A DNA stretch of 64,000 nt from Rhizorhapis suberifaciens (lineage in GTDB: Bacteria > Pseudomonadota > Alphaproteobacteria > Sphingomonadales > Sphingomonadaceae), in NCBI RefSeq assembly GCF_014200045.1, contig NZ_JACHOV010000012.1, forward strand, positions 36,204-100,203, written 5' to 3'. The translations under genes were made by a program, and so were the position numbers. Shown one piece after another: positions 15,676 to 23,996 of this stretch (positions within the stretch are counted from its first letter, which is position 1; each line of letters opens with the position of its first letter). The notes beneath the pieces are model-generated. The model ran no database searches and was not told the DNA's origin. It was given only the letters and a program-made list of their open reading frames with translations.

Positions 15676-16703
15676 TGGCCAACTACGTCTCCGACCTAAA
15701 GCTCGGCGCCAAGCTCGGCAATGGTCATTTCGGCGAGGTCTTCCAAGGAGAGGATCCGGCGCATGGCCAGGTAGCCGTGAAGGTGCTGAAGCGCGAGTGG
15801 TTCCACGACGACGCCACGTGGCCCGGCTATAAGGCAAGCTATCTGGCCGAGGCGAAGAATCTCGCGAAAGCGAGCCATCGGCACGTCGTCCAGGTGCATC
15901 ATGTCGTCGAGGCGCCGGACGGTGACAGCGTGGTGATCTGCATGGCGTTCTGCCCGGGCGGTTCCCTGCAGTCGGCCTTCGAGCACGGGCCCATGACGCT
16001 TTCCGCGGTGCGCAAGGTCGGCACCGAGGTTCTCATGGGCCTGGGGGTCATGCATTCACGTGGAATGGTCCATCGGGACATCAAGCCGGCGAACATTCTG
16101 CTGAATGGCAAGGCCGAGGCTCAGATCAGCGATTTCGGTCTCGTCACCGACGAGCTCGTCCTAGGTTACGCATCACAGGCGGGCTACAGCGACCACATCG
16201 CCTATGAGGTCTGGAACGGTAAGGGCACCAGCGCGAAATCGGACATCTGGGCGATTGGAATGACGCTATATCGGCTGCTCCACGGGAAGGTCTGGTACGA
16301 GGAAGCGCTCAACCCCCGCGACATCGTCAAGGATGGTGGCTTCGCCGACACGCTGACATGGCTACCCCACGTCTCGAAGCCATGGCGCCGCGCGATCCGC
16401 AAGATGCTGAACGACGACGACGACGCCCGATGCCAGAACGCAGCTCAGGCGCTCAACGTGCTGGCGAACCTCCCCACGTCGCCAATCTGGGAGACGAGCG
16501 TCACGACGGACCTAATCCGTTGGGAGAAGACAAAGGGCGCGCGCCGCGTCGTCGTGGAATGGAGGCGGATCTCGCCGCGCAAGAATGAGTGGGAGGCGTG
16601 GAGCGAGCCCATCGGCAAGGGGCGAAACAAGCGTCTCGCGGGCTCGGGCGGCGTGGTCGGTCGTACTGCGGCCGTGAAGGGGCTCGAAGCCTTCTTCGGC
16701 TAG
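15675..16703 (+). CDS. Serine/threonine protein kinase (eukaryotic-like)
   Basis: A 342-residue soluble kinase with a complete catalytic core: glycine loop GNGHFGEVF, VAVKVLK (ATP lysine), the catalytic loop HRDIKPANIL (about residue 132), DFG (about 153) and IAYEVW in place of APE. The C-lobe is short, and a C-terminal tail of about 70 residues (RRVVVEWRRIS ... KGLEAFFG) has no recognised domain. There is no membrane segment or PASTA repeat, so it is not a cell-wall-sensing PknB type. Kinases placed next to nuclease-like genes on mobile elements are often part of abortive defence, and I infer that here. It ends the plus-strand cassette and overlaps the convergent gene at CTAG. Confidence 0.88.
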   Translation: MANYVSDLKLGAKLGNGHFGEVFQGEDPAHGQVAVKVLKREWFHDDATWPGYKASYLAEAKNLAKASHRHVVQVHHVVEAPDGDSVVICMAFCPGGSLQSAFEHGPMTLSAVRKVGTEVLMGLGVMHSRGMVHRDIKPANILLNGKAEAQISDFGLVTDELVLGYASQAGYSDHIAYEVWNGKGTSAKSDIWAIGMTLYRLLHGKVWYEEALNPRDIVKDGGFADTLTWLPHVSKPWRRAIRKMLNDDDDARCQNAAQALNVLANLPTSPIWETSVTTDLIRWEKTKGARRVVVEWRRISPRKNEWEAWSEPIGKGRNKRLAGSGGVVGRTAAVKGLEAFFG

Positions 16704-16921
16704 CGCGGCCTCAGGTGCCTGGGCAGCAGGTAGTTGCCCGTCAGATCAGCGGCTGTGATGGGCGTGAGGCCCAACCGTGGCGCAGCCACCGCCTGACGCT
16801 CGGCCGAGCACTTCCTGCAGTGCGCCGCGTCAGCCACCGCGCCCTGCGCTGGGCGCCAATGTCGACCGCAATGTGGGCACTGGGGCAGACTCAAGGTCAG
16901 GTTGGGTGACTTCCGGCTCAT
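16700..16921 (-). CDS. Small zinc-ribbon protein (73 aa)
   Basis: A 73-residue protein beginning MSRKSPNLTLSLPQCPHC. Two Cys-x2-Cys pairs (CPHCGRHW and HCRKCSAERQ) predict a zinc ribbon. The C-terminal part, LTPITAADLTGNYLLPRHL, is not recognised. GAGGAG lies just upstream of ATG 16921. It converges with the kinase gene, sharing CTAG at the stops, and may belong to the older plasmid backbone rather than the kinase cassette. Confidence 0.5.
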   Translation of the reverse strand: MSRKSPNLTLSLPQCPHCGRHWRPAQGAVADAAHCRKCSAERQAVAAPRLGLTPITAADLTGNYLLPRHLRPR

Positions 16922-17290
16922 GGGCTCCTCGCCATCTTCATGCCAGGTTGTGAACAAAACGTGAATCATCCGAGTGCATATGTCAAGGGGCGCACGCCTT
17001 GCGTACCACCCCTCGGGTGCTGCGACTGCGCAAGTCGCCGTCGCGTAATCCGGTAAAAATGGGGTGCCCGCTTCTGCCTGTGCGGCGGCCAACCTTCAGG
17101 AATGGCCGCTATCCTATCGTACGTTCCCGGAAGCTGCCGGTCAGGCCTCCACTTGAACAAGTCGACCAGGCCGATCGGCTCCCCCTGCTCCGTTAGTCGA
17201 TCGTCACCCGAATGGGCGGAAACCCGTGGCGGGGTTCCGTGGAGCGCCGGAACGGGGCGGAATAGAGCGCGGGCCGAAGGCAACGGCCAG
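16922..17290. other. No confident gene
   Basis: About 370 bases between the zinc-ribbon gene and parE. A minus-strand open frame crosses it (with LVDLFKWRPDRQLPGTYD) but has no start or ribosome site that I trust and runs into parE sequence. It might be a remnant of a larger gene. I see no other feature. Confidence 0.4.
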
Positions 17291-17587
17291 TCAGGAGGGA
17301 AAGAGGATCGTGCTGTAGTCCTGAGCGCCGTGCAGAATGTGAATGATGACCACTTTTTCAGTCTCGACACGGTAGAAGATCAGATAATCGCCATGCCCGC
17401 GCCGGCGTACGCCGGACGTTTCAAAACGGGGGACCAGCGGAAACCGCTCCGGCATCTCCGCCAGACCAAGGCATTTGGCTCGCAGTTCATGCAGGAAACT
17501 CAAGGCCCGCACCGGATTGTCCCGGGCGATATAGTCACCGATCGTCTCAAGATCATATTCGGCCTCGGCCGACAGATGGACGATCAT
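17291..17587 (-). CDS. parE: ParE-family toxin
   Basis: A 98-residue RelE/ParE-superfamily toxin: VHLSAEAEYDLETIGDYIAR, AEMPERFPLVPRF, VRRRGHGDYLIFYRVE and VVIIHILHGAQDY. This is the plasmid ParE pattern, whose known members poison DNA gyrase. It starts inside the end of the antitoxin gene (ATGA overlap at 17584-17587), so the two are coupled, with the antitoxin first. Length and motifs look intact. Confidence 0.88.
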   Translation of the reverse strand: MIVHLSAEAEYDLETIGDYIARDNPVRALSFLHELRAKCLGLAEMPERFPLVPRFETSGVRRRGHGDYLIFYRVETEKVVIIHILHGAQDYSTILFPS

Positions 17588-17841
17588 TCGTCGCCGGAAT
17601 CCATGGCGCGATATTTGGCTTCAAGTCGGTCGAACACCTCGCCCGCCGGCTTGGTGCGCCCCGCATCGGCATCGGCAAGTCCACGCGCGATTGAGGAATC
17701 CAGCGCGACAAGACGCGCTTCGCGATCCTGTATCAACCGCACCCCCTCACGGAGAACCTCACTCTTGGAGTTGTAGCGCCCCGTCGCGACGAGGCCCGCA
17801 ACGAAACTTTCAAGCTGCTGCCCGAGATCCGCGCTAATCAT
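17584..17841 (-). CDS. parD: ParD-family antitoxin
   Basis: An 85-residue CopG/ParD-type ribbon-helix-helix antitoxin: ISADLGQQLESFVAGLVATG, RYNSKSEVLREGVRLIQDRE and a charged C-terminal tail. It is followed directly by its toxin. The palindrome at 17875-17891 lies 34 bases upstream of ATG 17841 and is probably its operator. The pair would stabilise the element in the host. Confidence 0.88.
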   Translation of the reverse strand: MISADLGQQLESFVAGLVATGRYNSKSEVLREGVRLIQDREARLVALDSSIARGLADADAGRTKPAGEVFDRLEAKYRAMDSGDE

Positions 17842-17874
17842 GCAGCGTCTCCTTTCGACGGGGGATATAGCAGC

Positions 17875-17891
17875 TTATCAACAGTTGATAA
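17875..17891. promoter_or_regulatory. Palindromic operator upstream of parD
   Basis: TTATCAAC-A-GTTGATAA is a perfect inverted repeat with 8-bp arms around one base, just upstream of the antitoxin start. It suits binding by a ParD dimer. Its AT-rich sequence could also include part of the promoter. Confidence 0.6.
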
Positions 17892-17901
17892 AGCAGGGTC
17901 G

Positions 17902-18501
17902 TCACTTCCTGATGGAATTGGCCCCACAACCGCTAGGCAAGGTCGCCCGATCGATCGCCAGTTGGCGCATCCCTTCATAGTCCTGCCCCCACAAACCAAG
18001 CCGTTGCTGCGCTGCCCGTTGCATCAGTTTCACATAGGCCCCGCCCGAATATCTCCGATAATCCACGGCATAGCCCTGGGCCACCATCGTCGCGGCCACG
18101 CTCGCACCATTTGCCTTGAACCGACATGACAGATTCAACCGGCCATAGCTCGTCGCCGGACTGCGGCACTGCCTCTCCCGCCTCAGCGCAAAATCGAACA
18201 GGCTCGTGGCGCATTCTACGCCGCCATCCCGCTCCGCCAATCCCTGCATCGTCAGCGTCGAAAGCTGCTTCAGCCGCAGCCGATCATCATCCGGCACGTC
18301 GATCCCGACAATCCGGACCCGCGACCCCGACACGTCGAGCGTATCACCGTCCACGACACGCGGCCGTGCATCATTGAGCCGCAACGACGTGATATGCGCG
18401 ACCTGCTCTTTCTGCTGCGCCAGCGCATAGACGGACACTGCCCCGAACATCACCGCGATCATGATCCGCTGGTGATTGGGCAGGCCAGGAAACAGCTTCA
18501 T
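17902..18501 (-). CDS. Thermonuclease-like (SNase family) protein, membrane-anchored or exported
   Basis: A 199-residue protein with an N-terminal hydrophobic segment (IMIAVMFGAVSVYALAQ) and an SNase-type core beginning VVDGDTLDVSGSRVRIVGID. Later GRLNLSCRF and VAQGYAVDYRRY align with the OB-fold nuclease family. Catalytic Asp and Arg positions are seen in DGDTL and VRIVGID, but I cannot verify the full active site. Its start overlaps the primase stop by ATGA. Such genes are frequent next to transfer loci of sphingomonad plasmids. A second one lies at 59083-59625. Confidence 0.78.
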   Translation of the reverse strand: MKLFPGLPNHQRIMIAVMFGAVSVYALAQQKEQVAHITSLRLNDARPRVVDGDTLDVSGSRVRIVGIDVPDDDRLRLKQLSTLTMQGLAERDGGVECATSLFDFALRRERQCRSPATSYGRLNLSCRFKANGASVAATMVAQGYAVDYRRYSGGAYVKLMQRAAQQRLGLWGQDYEGMRQLAIDRATLPSGCGANSIRK

Positions 18502-19382
18502 TGCGCGCGGATCTCACGCAAAAGATCATTCCAGTCGCCAGCATGGGGCGGCAGCTTCACGCTGAGCTGGCGGTCATTGGCCGTCAGGTGCGGCGCTGCG
18601 CGTTTGACGGCGCGCGCGGCCTCGGCCCCATGCTGACTGTAGATGATGATGGTGTGGATGCTCTCGGGAATATTGAGAGTCTGGTATCGCTCGATCCCCA
18701 ACACCGGCCAGACAAAGGTTTCCGGCTCCAGCATGTTCATCACACTGGCCGCTTCCTCGACCCCTTCGGCAAGGCGCAGGACGCCATTGGCGGGGATACC
18801 GCCCCAGCGCACCGCCCCGCCACCGGGATTGCCCAGCATTCGCTTGGGCTTGATAATCTCGGCCTTGTCGGTGCCATCGGCGCGCAGGAAGGTTCGATGG
18901 ATGGCGACAACGCCGGCGTCTTCTTCGACGGGCACAATCAGCGCGGGTGCAAACGCCTTCTCGTCCCCGGCGCCGAACTGACAGCGCGCGTCGAAACGAG
19001 CCTTGATGCCAACGGGAGTAATGGCGCGCGTGCGCAGATAGCGTTCGGCCAGGCTGCCAGCGAAGGGATCGGCAAATCGCCATATCGACAGGGCGAGCTT
19101 GTTGAAGTCGCCCTTCCCTCCTTCATGGCGCTGCCCCGGATCATGATCGCGCGCGGCAGCGAAATTGCCTGTGCGTAGAGCATCCACGATCGCGTCGGAC
19201 GTGCAACCCGCGAAACAATGAAACAGAACCGCGCGCTGGCCCACGCGCACTGAAAGGCTGGGATCGCCATCGGCATGGGCTGGGCATCGGCACATGGCGT
19301 AATCACCATGCCATTTACCGCCAAGCTGTCGCACGATGCGATCGGCATCGCGGGCAACGGCATCGGGATCTCGTCCGCTCAC
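18498..19382 (-). CDS. Plasmid TOPRIM primase-like protein (TraC/CHC2 type)
   Basis: A 294-residue protein with an N-terminal zinc-finger of the CHC2 type (CRCPAHADGDPSLSV, then FHCFAGC) and a later TOPRIM part, with LRLAEGVEEAASVM carrying the conserved Glu and TIIIYSQHG in place of the usual DxD strand. It resembles conjugative-plasmid primases that prime the complementary strand in the recipient. In the strand where DxD is expected I see Tyr-Ser-Gln, so one metal-binding acid may be missing. The start is GTG 19382 with GAGGAGG upstream. It is divergent from the gene at 19473, so the 90 bases between them hold promoters for both directions. Confidence 0.8.
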   Translation of the reverse strand: MSGRDPDAVARDADRIVRQLGGKWHGDYAMCRCPAHADGDPSLSVRVGQRAVLFHCFAGCTSDAIVDALRTGNFAAARDHDPGQRHEGGKGDFNKLALSIWRFADPFAGSLAERYLRTRAITPVGIKARFDARCQFGAGDEKAFAPALIVPVEEDAGVVAIHRTFLRADGTDKAEIIKPKRMLGNPGGGAVRWGGIPANGVLRLAEGVEEAASVMNMLEPETFVWPVLGIERYQTLNIPESIHTIIIYSQHGAEAARAVKRAAPHLTANDRQLSVKLPPHAGDWNDLLREIRAQ

Positions 19383-19472
19383 TGGACCTCCTCTGGCTTG
19401 CCCCTTATCCTATACTAACCGAAACACATAATTTTATCCAGCGAAAATGATATAAATCGCTACAGGGGGAAA

Positions 19473-19763
19473 ATGGAACTCGAACTGATCCTGGAGCGCG
19501 AACTGACATCGCAGCGTCCGGTCGCCGGCACGATCACCGATGTCCAGGTGCATCAGCGCGAGGACGACGGCAAGTGGTATATCAACGTCCGCGTGAGCTG
19601 GCGCGGGTCCGCTGCTTTCCATGTCGCCCTCTATGACAAAAAAAGAATTCGTGTTTATTCAAAGGTTTCCTCGGCCATTCGGCACATCGTGGCGGCCTAT
19701 GGCTACGCTTCCGTAATCGGCGTCAACCCATCGCCCCACTGGAACGACCCGTCCCGTTTCTGA
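19473..19763 (+). CDS. Hypothetical protein at the head of the transfer operon (96 aa)
   Basis: A 96-residue protein beginning MELELILERELTSQRPVAG, with a strand-rich middle (GKWYINVRVSWRGSAAFHVA) and an aromatic, proline-containing end (GVNPSPHWNDPSRF). I do not recognise a family. CAGGGGGA precedes ATG 19473. It is the first plus-strand gene before the virB genes and lies about 100 bases before the hairpin at 19833-19881. Confidence 0.6.
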   Translation: MELELILERELTSQRPVAGTITDVQVHQREDDGKWYINVRVSWRGSAAFHVALYDKKRIRVYSKVSSAIRHIVAAYGYASVIGVNPSPHWNDPSRF

Positions 19764-19832
19764 CGCAGAATGGAAGGCGAGACGGCAGAAACCCGTATTG
19801 CGAGTCCTTCGCAGTCTAGGCAGAGCTCAAAA

Positions 19833-19881
19833 AGCGATTTAAGGTGTTTTCACAAGAGAGGTGAAAACATGCTAAATCGCT
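19833..19881 (+). promoter_or_regulatory. Long inverted repeat enclosing the start codon of the first T4SS gene
   Basis: Two 21-base arms (19833-19853 and 19861-19881) flank the loop AAGAGAG. By eye, 18 positions pair by Watson-Crick rules, one is G-U and two are mismatched. The right arm contains the ATG at 19869, and the ribosome site GAGAGGTGA spans loop and stem, so folded RNA would hide the start. At DNA level the same palindrome could be a repressor operator. It may set the expression of the whole virB operon. Confidence 0.7.
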
Positions 19882-20246
19882 CGTCCAATCTGGTCTCAGC
19901 AATCACGTTTCTGCTGGCATCGGCAACACCAACCTCGGCACGCGCCGCCGACAGCAGTTGGGCTTGTGAAGTGCTGTTGTGCGCCAGCAATCCGGGGGGC
20001 TGGATGCAATATGCCCAGTGCGTCGCTCCTATCCGCAAACTGTTGCGGAGCCTGGCATTGGGCGGCGGTTTCCCGACATGCTCCGCAGGCGGCGTCGCCG
20101 CGGCCAAATACACCAAACCGAAAAGCGTTCGTCCTGGCTTCGTCGTGATGACCATGCGTGACGGAAGCCGCACCACCTACACAGTCCCGACCCAAGCCGA
20201 CGTGGCACAGGCGGAAGCCACAGCCAATCCGGGAGGACCGCTATAA
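19869..20246 (+). CDS. TrbM-like exported protein
   Basis: A 125-residue protein with a signal peptide (SAITFLLASATPTSARAA) and the cysteine-rich pattern WACEVLLCASNPGG, YAQCVAPI and GGGFPTC, similar to TrbM of IncP-type transfer regions. The periplasmic role of the family is poorly known. The start at 19869 is preceded by GAGAGGTGA and is held in the hairpin at 19833-19881. A longer frame to 19770 would include that hairpin as coding sequence and is less likely. Its stop overlaps virB1 as TAATG. Confidence 0.72.
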   Translation: MLNRSSNLVSAITFLLASATPTSARAADSSWACEVLLCASNPGGWMQYAQCVAPIRKLLRSLALGGGFPTCSAGGVAAAKYTKPKSVRPGFVVMTMRDGSRTTYTVPTQADVAQAEATANPGGPL

Positions 20247-20926
20247 TGCAGTTCACCACGGCAGCGATCTTGGGCCTTGCGGCGCAATGTGCACCAAGCG
20301 TGGCCCCTTCCACCATCGCCGCCGTGGTGCACACCGAGAGCAAGGGTTATCCGTTCGCGCTCAACGTCAACGGGGTCGCCCGTCAACCCGCGCGGCCGAC
20401 CAATGCCGTCGAGGCCTCACGCGTCGCACGCCGCTATATCGCGCAAGGCCATTCGGTGGATCTTGGCCTTGGCCAGATCAAATCCAACAATATGTCTGCC
20501 CTGGGTCTGACGTGGAGCAATGTGTTCGATCCCTGCATCAACATCGGCGCTGCCGGAAAAGTGCTGGCGGGCAACTATCGTCAGGTCCGCGACGGAAGGA
20601 TGCCGCAAGAGGCGCTTCGGGTCGCCCTGTCCATGTACAATACCGGCTCGAGAACGCGGGGTTTTCGCAACGGCTATGTCGGCCGCGTGCTGAACAATGC
20701 CGGCGTGTCCGACGGGATCGCTCCTGCCGCCTATGCGCCCCCTGCCCTGCCCGTACAAGCCGATGCAGCGATCAAGCCGCCAGCCAATATGCTGGCTGAA
20801 CTGGTCGCGGAGAATATGCCCGAAGCCATGCCCGCGCGGGCAGCATCACCACCACCCCCGGCCTGGGATGTCTTTTCCCGAGCCGCTTACGAGCGTGCGC
20901 GGAGCGCCGAAACAGGAGGAAGCTGA
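20246..20926 (+). CDS. virB1: VirB1-like lytic transglycosylase
   Basis: A 226-residue protein of the lytic transglycosylase SLT fold. The catalytic Glu lies in HTESKGYPFALNVNG (about residue 31) and is followed by VDLGLGQIKSNN and ALSMYNTGSRTRG. VirB1 enzymes open peptidoglycan for assembly of the type IV secretion channel. The N-terminus is hydrophobic but does not look like a strong signal peptide. The proline-rich end (AASPPPPAWDVFSR) is typical. It overlaps the TrbM-like gene (TAATG) and virB2 (TGATG). Confidence 0.92.
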   Translation: MQFTTAAILGLAAQCAPSVAPSTIAAVVHTESKGYPFALNVNGVARQPARPTNAVEASRVARRYIAQGHSVDLGLGQIKSNNMSALGLTWSNVFDPCINIGAAGKVLAGNYRQVRDGRMPQEALRVALSMYNTGSRTRGFRNGYVGRVLNNAGVSDGIAPAAYAPPALPVQADAAIKPPANMLAELVAENMPEAMPARAASPPPPAWDVFSRAAYERARSAETGGS

Positions 20927-21303
20927 TGAAGTCACACGCATCCATGGACAAGCCGGCGAAATCCGCGCGATCGACAGTTCAACGCCATGTGGCGGCGATG
21001 TCGCCGCGCCAGCGCAGGACGGCGACGATCGCCGCCGCCGTTGCCGTAGCGGGGCTTGCGTCGCTCGTGTCACCGGACCCGGCATTCGCCCAATCCGCCA
21101 ATCTGGAGGGCTTCGCCAACAATGTGCTGGGCCTGCTCAGCAACGGCCTGCTCCGCGCCATTGCGGTCATCGCCGTCATTGTCGCTGGCGCAGGATGGTT
21201 GATGGGCCGGGTCAACACCGGCGCACTAGTGACAGTCATCATCGGTATCGCGATCATCTTCTCGGCGCCGTGGATCGTGGACCAGATCGCAGGCTCAGCC
21301 TGA
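20926..21303 (+). CDS. virB2: VirB2-like pilin
   Basis: A 125-residue TrbC/VirB2-family major pilin precursor. It has a long basic N-terminus, a signal-like segment (IAAAVAVAGLASLVSPDPAFA), then two hydrophobic helices around ALVTVIIGIAIIFSAPWIV. The mature part would be about 70 residues, normal for the family. The start overlaps the virB1 stop. Confidence 0.88.
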   Translation: MKSHASMDKPAKSARSTVQRHVAAMSPRQRRTATIAAAVAVAGLASLVSPDPAFAQSANLEGFANNVLGLLSNGLLRAIAVIAVIVAGAGWLMGRVNTGALVTVIIGIAIIFSAPWIVDQIAGSA

Positions 21304-21363
21304 TGGACCGGCGGCCCGACGGCGCATCAGGCCGCAGCATTGAACGCTGGCAGGGAGGCGGCC

Positions 21364-21708
21364 ATGGCCGATGAGAGAGAGGAGATAGCGCGCAACACGC
21401 TGTTCCTTGCGGTGACACGGCCAGCGCTGTGGGCGGGCATCCCGATCGAAGCGGCCGTGCCCATCCTGCTGGTATCGGCCTGTGTCCTGATCGGCACCAA
21501 CAACCCCGTCTATGCGCTCGTCACAGGCGCGGTTTGCTATGGCCTTGCCCGCCTCGTGGTGCGTCAGGATGTCAACGCCTTCAGGCTGATGTTCCTGTTC
21601 TTCCGCACCAAGGCGGCGAACCGCAATCGCACCTTCTGGGGTGGGTCGAGCTACACGCCCCTCCCCCTCAAGGGCATTGCCCGCAAGGGCTTCGGGCGCC
21701 GTGGCTAG
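21364..21708 (+). CDS. virB3: VirB3-like inner-membrane protein
   Basis: A 114-residue protein with the family N-terminus (NTLFLAVTRPALWAGIPIEA), two membrane helices and a conserved end (FLFFRTKAANRNRTFWGG). GGGAGG lies upstream of ATG 21364. A 23-codon open frame (ATG 21303) fills the gap after virB2 and may couple translation. The stop overlaps the GTG start of virB4 by eight bases. Confidence 0.88.
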   Translation: MADEREEIARNTLFLAVTRPALWAGIPIEAAVPILLVSACVLIGTNNPVYALVTGAVCYGLARLVVRQDVNAFRLMFLFFRTKAANRNRTFWGGSSYTPLPLKGIARKGFGRRG

Positions 21709-23983
21709 AGTGGATCGTCTTTCGGCCCAGGTGCCGATGAAGGTAGCGCTCAAGGAAGTGCTGCCTACCAAGTTCCTGCCCTATGCGCGGCACATCAATG
21801 ACGAGATGATCGTTCTAGATTCCGGTGCTTGTCTGCTCACCTTTGAGTTGCAGGGCCGCGCTTTCGAGACGGCCGATGTTCGCGATCTCAATGACTGGCA
21901 TTCCAAGCTCAACGGGATGCTGCGCAACCTGCACGACGATCGCCTGTCGATCTGGACGCATCTGGTCAGGGCGCGGGTCGAGCAATATCCCGGCGGCAAT
22001 TTCCGGTCGAAATTCGCCCGCGACCTCGATGCCGCCTATTTCGCGCGGATCAATCGGGAGCGGATGTTCATCAACCGCTTCTTCGTCACCATCCTCGCGC
22101 GTCCCGCCGTGCATGGCGCAGACAAGCTGATCCATCTGTTCCGGTCCAAGGCCAAGACCCTGTCAGCGGCCGACGCCGTGGATGAGGATCTGATCGAGTT
22201 TCTCGAGGACAAGGCCCGCGATTTTGAGAAGCTGATGGCGCGTTGCGAGCCGCGCCGGCTCGCGATCTATGGGCATAATGGCCTCAAATTCTCCGAACCG
22301 CTCGAAGTCGCCGAAATGGTGATGACGGGGCGTCATCGGCGCGTGCCGATCATCCGGGGCCATCTTGGCAGCGCCCTTTATCGGCAACGGGTCATCTTTG
22401 GTGGCGAGACGGTGGAGGTTCGCGATGCCGACCGCAGCTCATTCGGCGGCATATTCGGCATCCGCGAGTATCCGGCCTTCACCACACCGCGCCAGTTTGA
22501 ACCCCTGCTGGCCGTCGATTTCGGCTTCGTCCTCACGCAATCCTTCACTTTCCTGAGCCGCGCCACCGCGGCCGAACGGTTTCGCTTGCGGCAGCGGCAG
22601 ATGGAGAATGCCGACGATCGGGCCATCAGCCAGATGCACGATCTGGTCGACGCAGCGGACGACCTCATGTCGAACCGCTTCGTGCTGGGCGATCATCACT
22701 TCACCCTCGCCGTTTATGGCGGAAGCCTGAAATCGCTGCGCGACCACATGTCGATCGCGCGCGCGGCCCGCGCCGATCACGTCGCTCAACTTCGCCGCCT
22801 TCGCGCCCTTCCACACCTACCCCGCGGGCCGCGCCACCGGCAACCATTGGAGCGAAGCCATCGCGTTGCTCAAGACGAGCGCGCGCAGCCCCTATTTCTT
22901 CAGCTTCCACAAGCGCGACGTCGGGCACACGATGGTTATCGGCCCGACAGGCGGCGGCAAGACGGTGCTGCTCAACTTCCTGATGGCGCAGGCCGAAAAG
23001 ACAGGCGCGCGACAGATCTTCATCGATAAGGATCGCGGCGCGCAGATTTTCGTGCTGGCGAGTGGCGGCACCTATCTCATGCTCGCCAACGGCACGCCCA
23101 CCGGCTTCGCTCCATTGAAGGCGCTGGCCAATACAGCAGAGGATCGGGCCTGGTTGTCGCTATGGGTCCGCCAGCTCGTCCGCGCCGAAGGACGGCCGAT
23201 CACCGTGCAAGAGGAAAGGCGCATTGATGATGGCATTGCCGCCGTCATGAAGCTGCCCCGAGCGGCGCGCTCGCTCGATGCTTTGCGCACGATGCTCGGC
23301 ATGGCCGACGAGGGCGGTGTTGGCGCGAGACTGGAGAAATGGACCTCGCGCGGCGCGCTGGGATGGGCATTCGATAACGCGGAAGACGAAATGACACTCG
23401 ATGCCCGGTTCATCGGGTTCGACATGACCGATTTTCTCGACAACGCCGATATCCGCGCGCCGTTGATGCTCTACCTGTTCCACCGGATCGACAAGATGTT
23501 GACCGGCGACCGCACGATGATCGTGATCGACGAGTTCTGGAAGGCGCTCGGGGACAATGCGTTTCGCAGCTTCGCCCAGGACGGGTTGAAGACGTACCGC
23601 AAGCGCAATGCGCTGATGGTGTTCGCGACCCAATCCCCAGGCGACGCGCTTAAGAGCGACATCAGCCACTCCATATTGGAGCAGGTGGCAACGAAGATCA
23701 TGCTGCCCAATCCGAACGGACAGCGCCGCGATTATATCGACGGATTCTCCATGACGGATGCCGAATTCGCGCTGATCCGCGAGGAGCTCAGCCAAGAATC
23801 GCACAAGTTCCTCGTGAAGCAGGGGCATGACTCTGTCGTCGTGGAACTGGATCTGACCGGCCTCGACAACGAGTTGGCCGTGTTGTCAGGCCGCGCGGAA
23901 ACGACCGCGGTTGCCTGTGATGTGATCGCCGAACACGGCCGCGATCCGGCTCAATCTTCCACCAGCGCCGACGTTCAAGTTGA
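21701..23983 (+). pseudogene. virB4: virB4 T4SS ATPase, disrupted by internal deletion and frameshifts
   Basis: The N-terminal half (GTG 21701, VARVDRLSAQVPMKVALKEV) reads in one frame to about 22765 (MSIARAARA). The C-terminal half starts in another frame at about 22776 (ITSLNFAAFAPFHTYP) and carries Walker A GPTGGGKTV and Walker B MIVIDEFWKA. The family stretch between them, which normally includes a segment like WAQLPGNF, about 35 residues, is missing. A second frame change at about 23953 returns to the first frame, giving IFHQRRRSS and an ancestral stop at 23981-23983, 13 bases before virB5. Two deletions are more likely than two base errors, at least at the first site. VirB4 powers pilus assembly, so transfer is probably lost unless another copy exists. 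Confidence 0.82.
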
Positions 23984-23996
23984 AAGGAGAAGTCCC

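Noticed and set aside
16966..17370. Minus-strand frame of 134 codons between the zinc-ribbon and parE genes
   Set aside because: It overlaps parE, has no trusted start, and its residues match nothing I can name.
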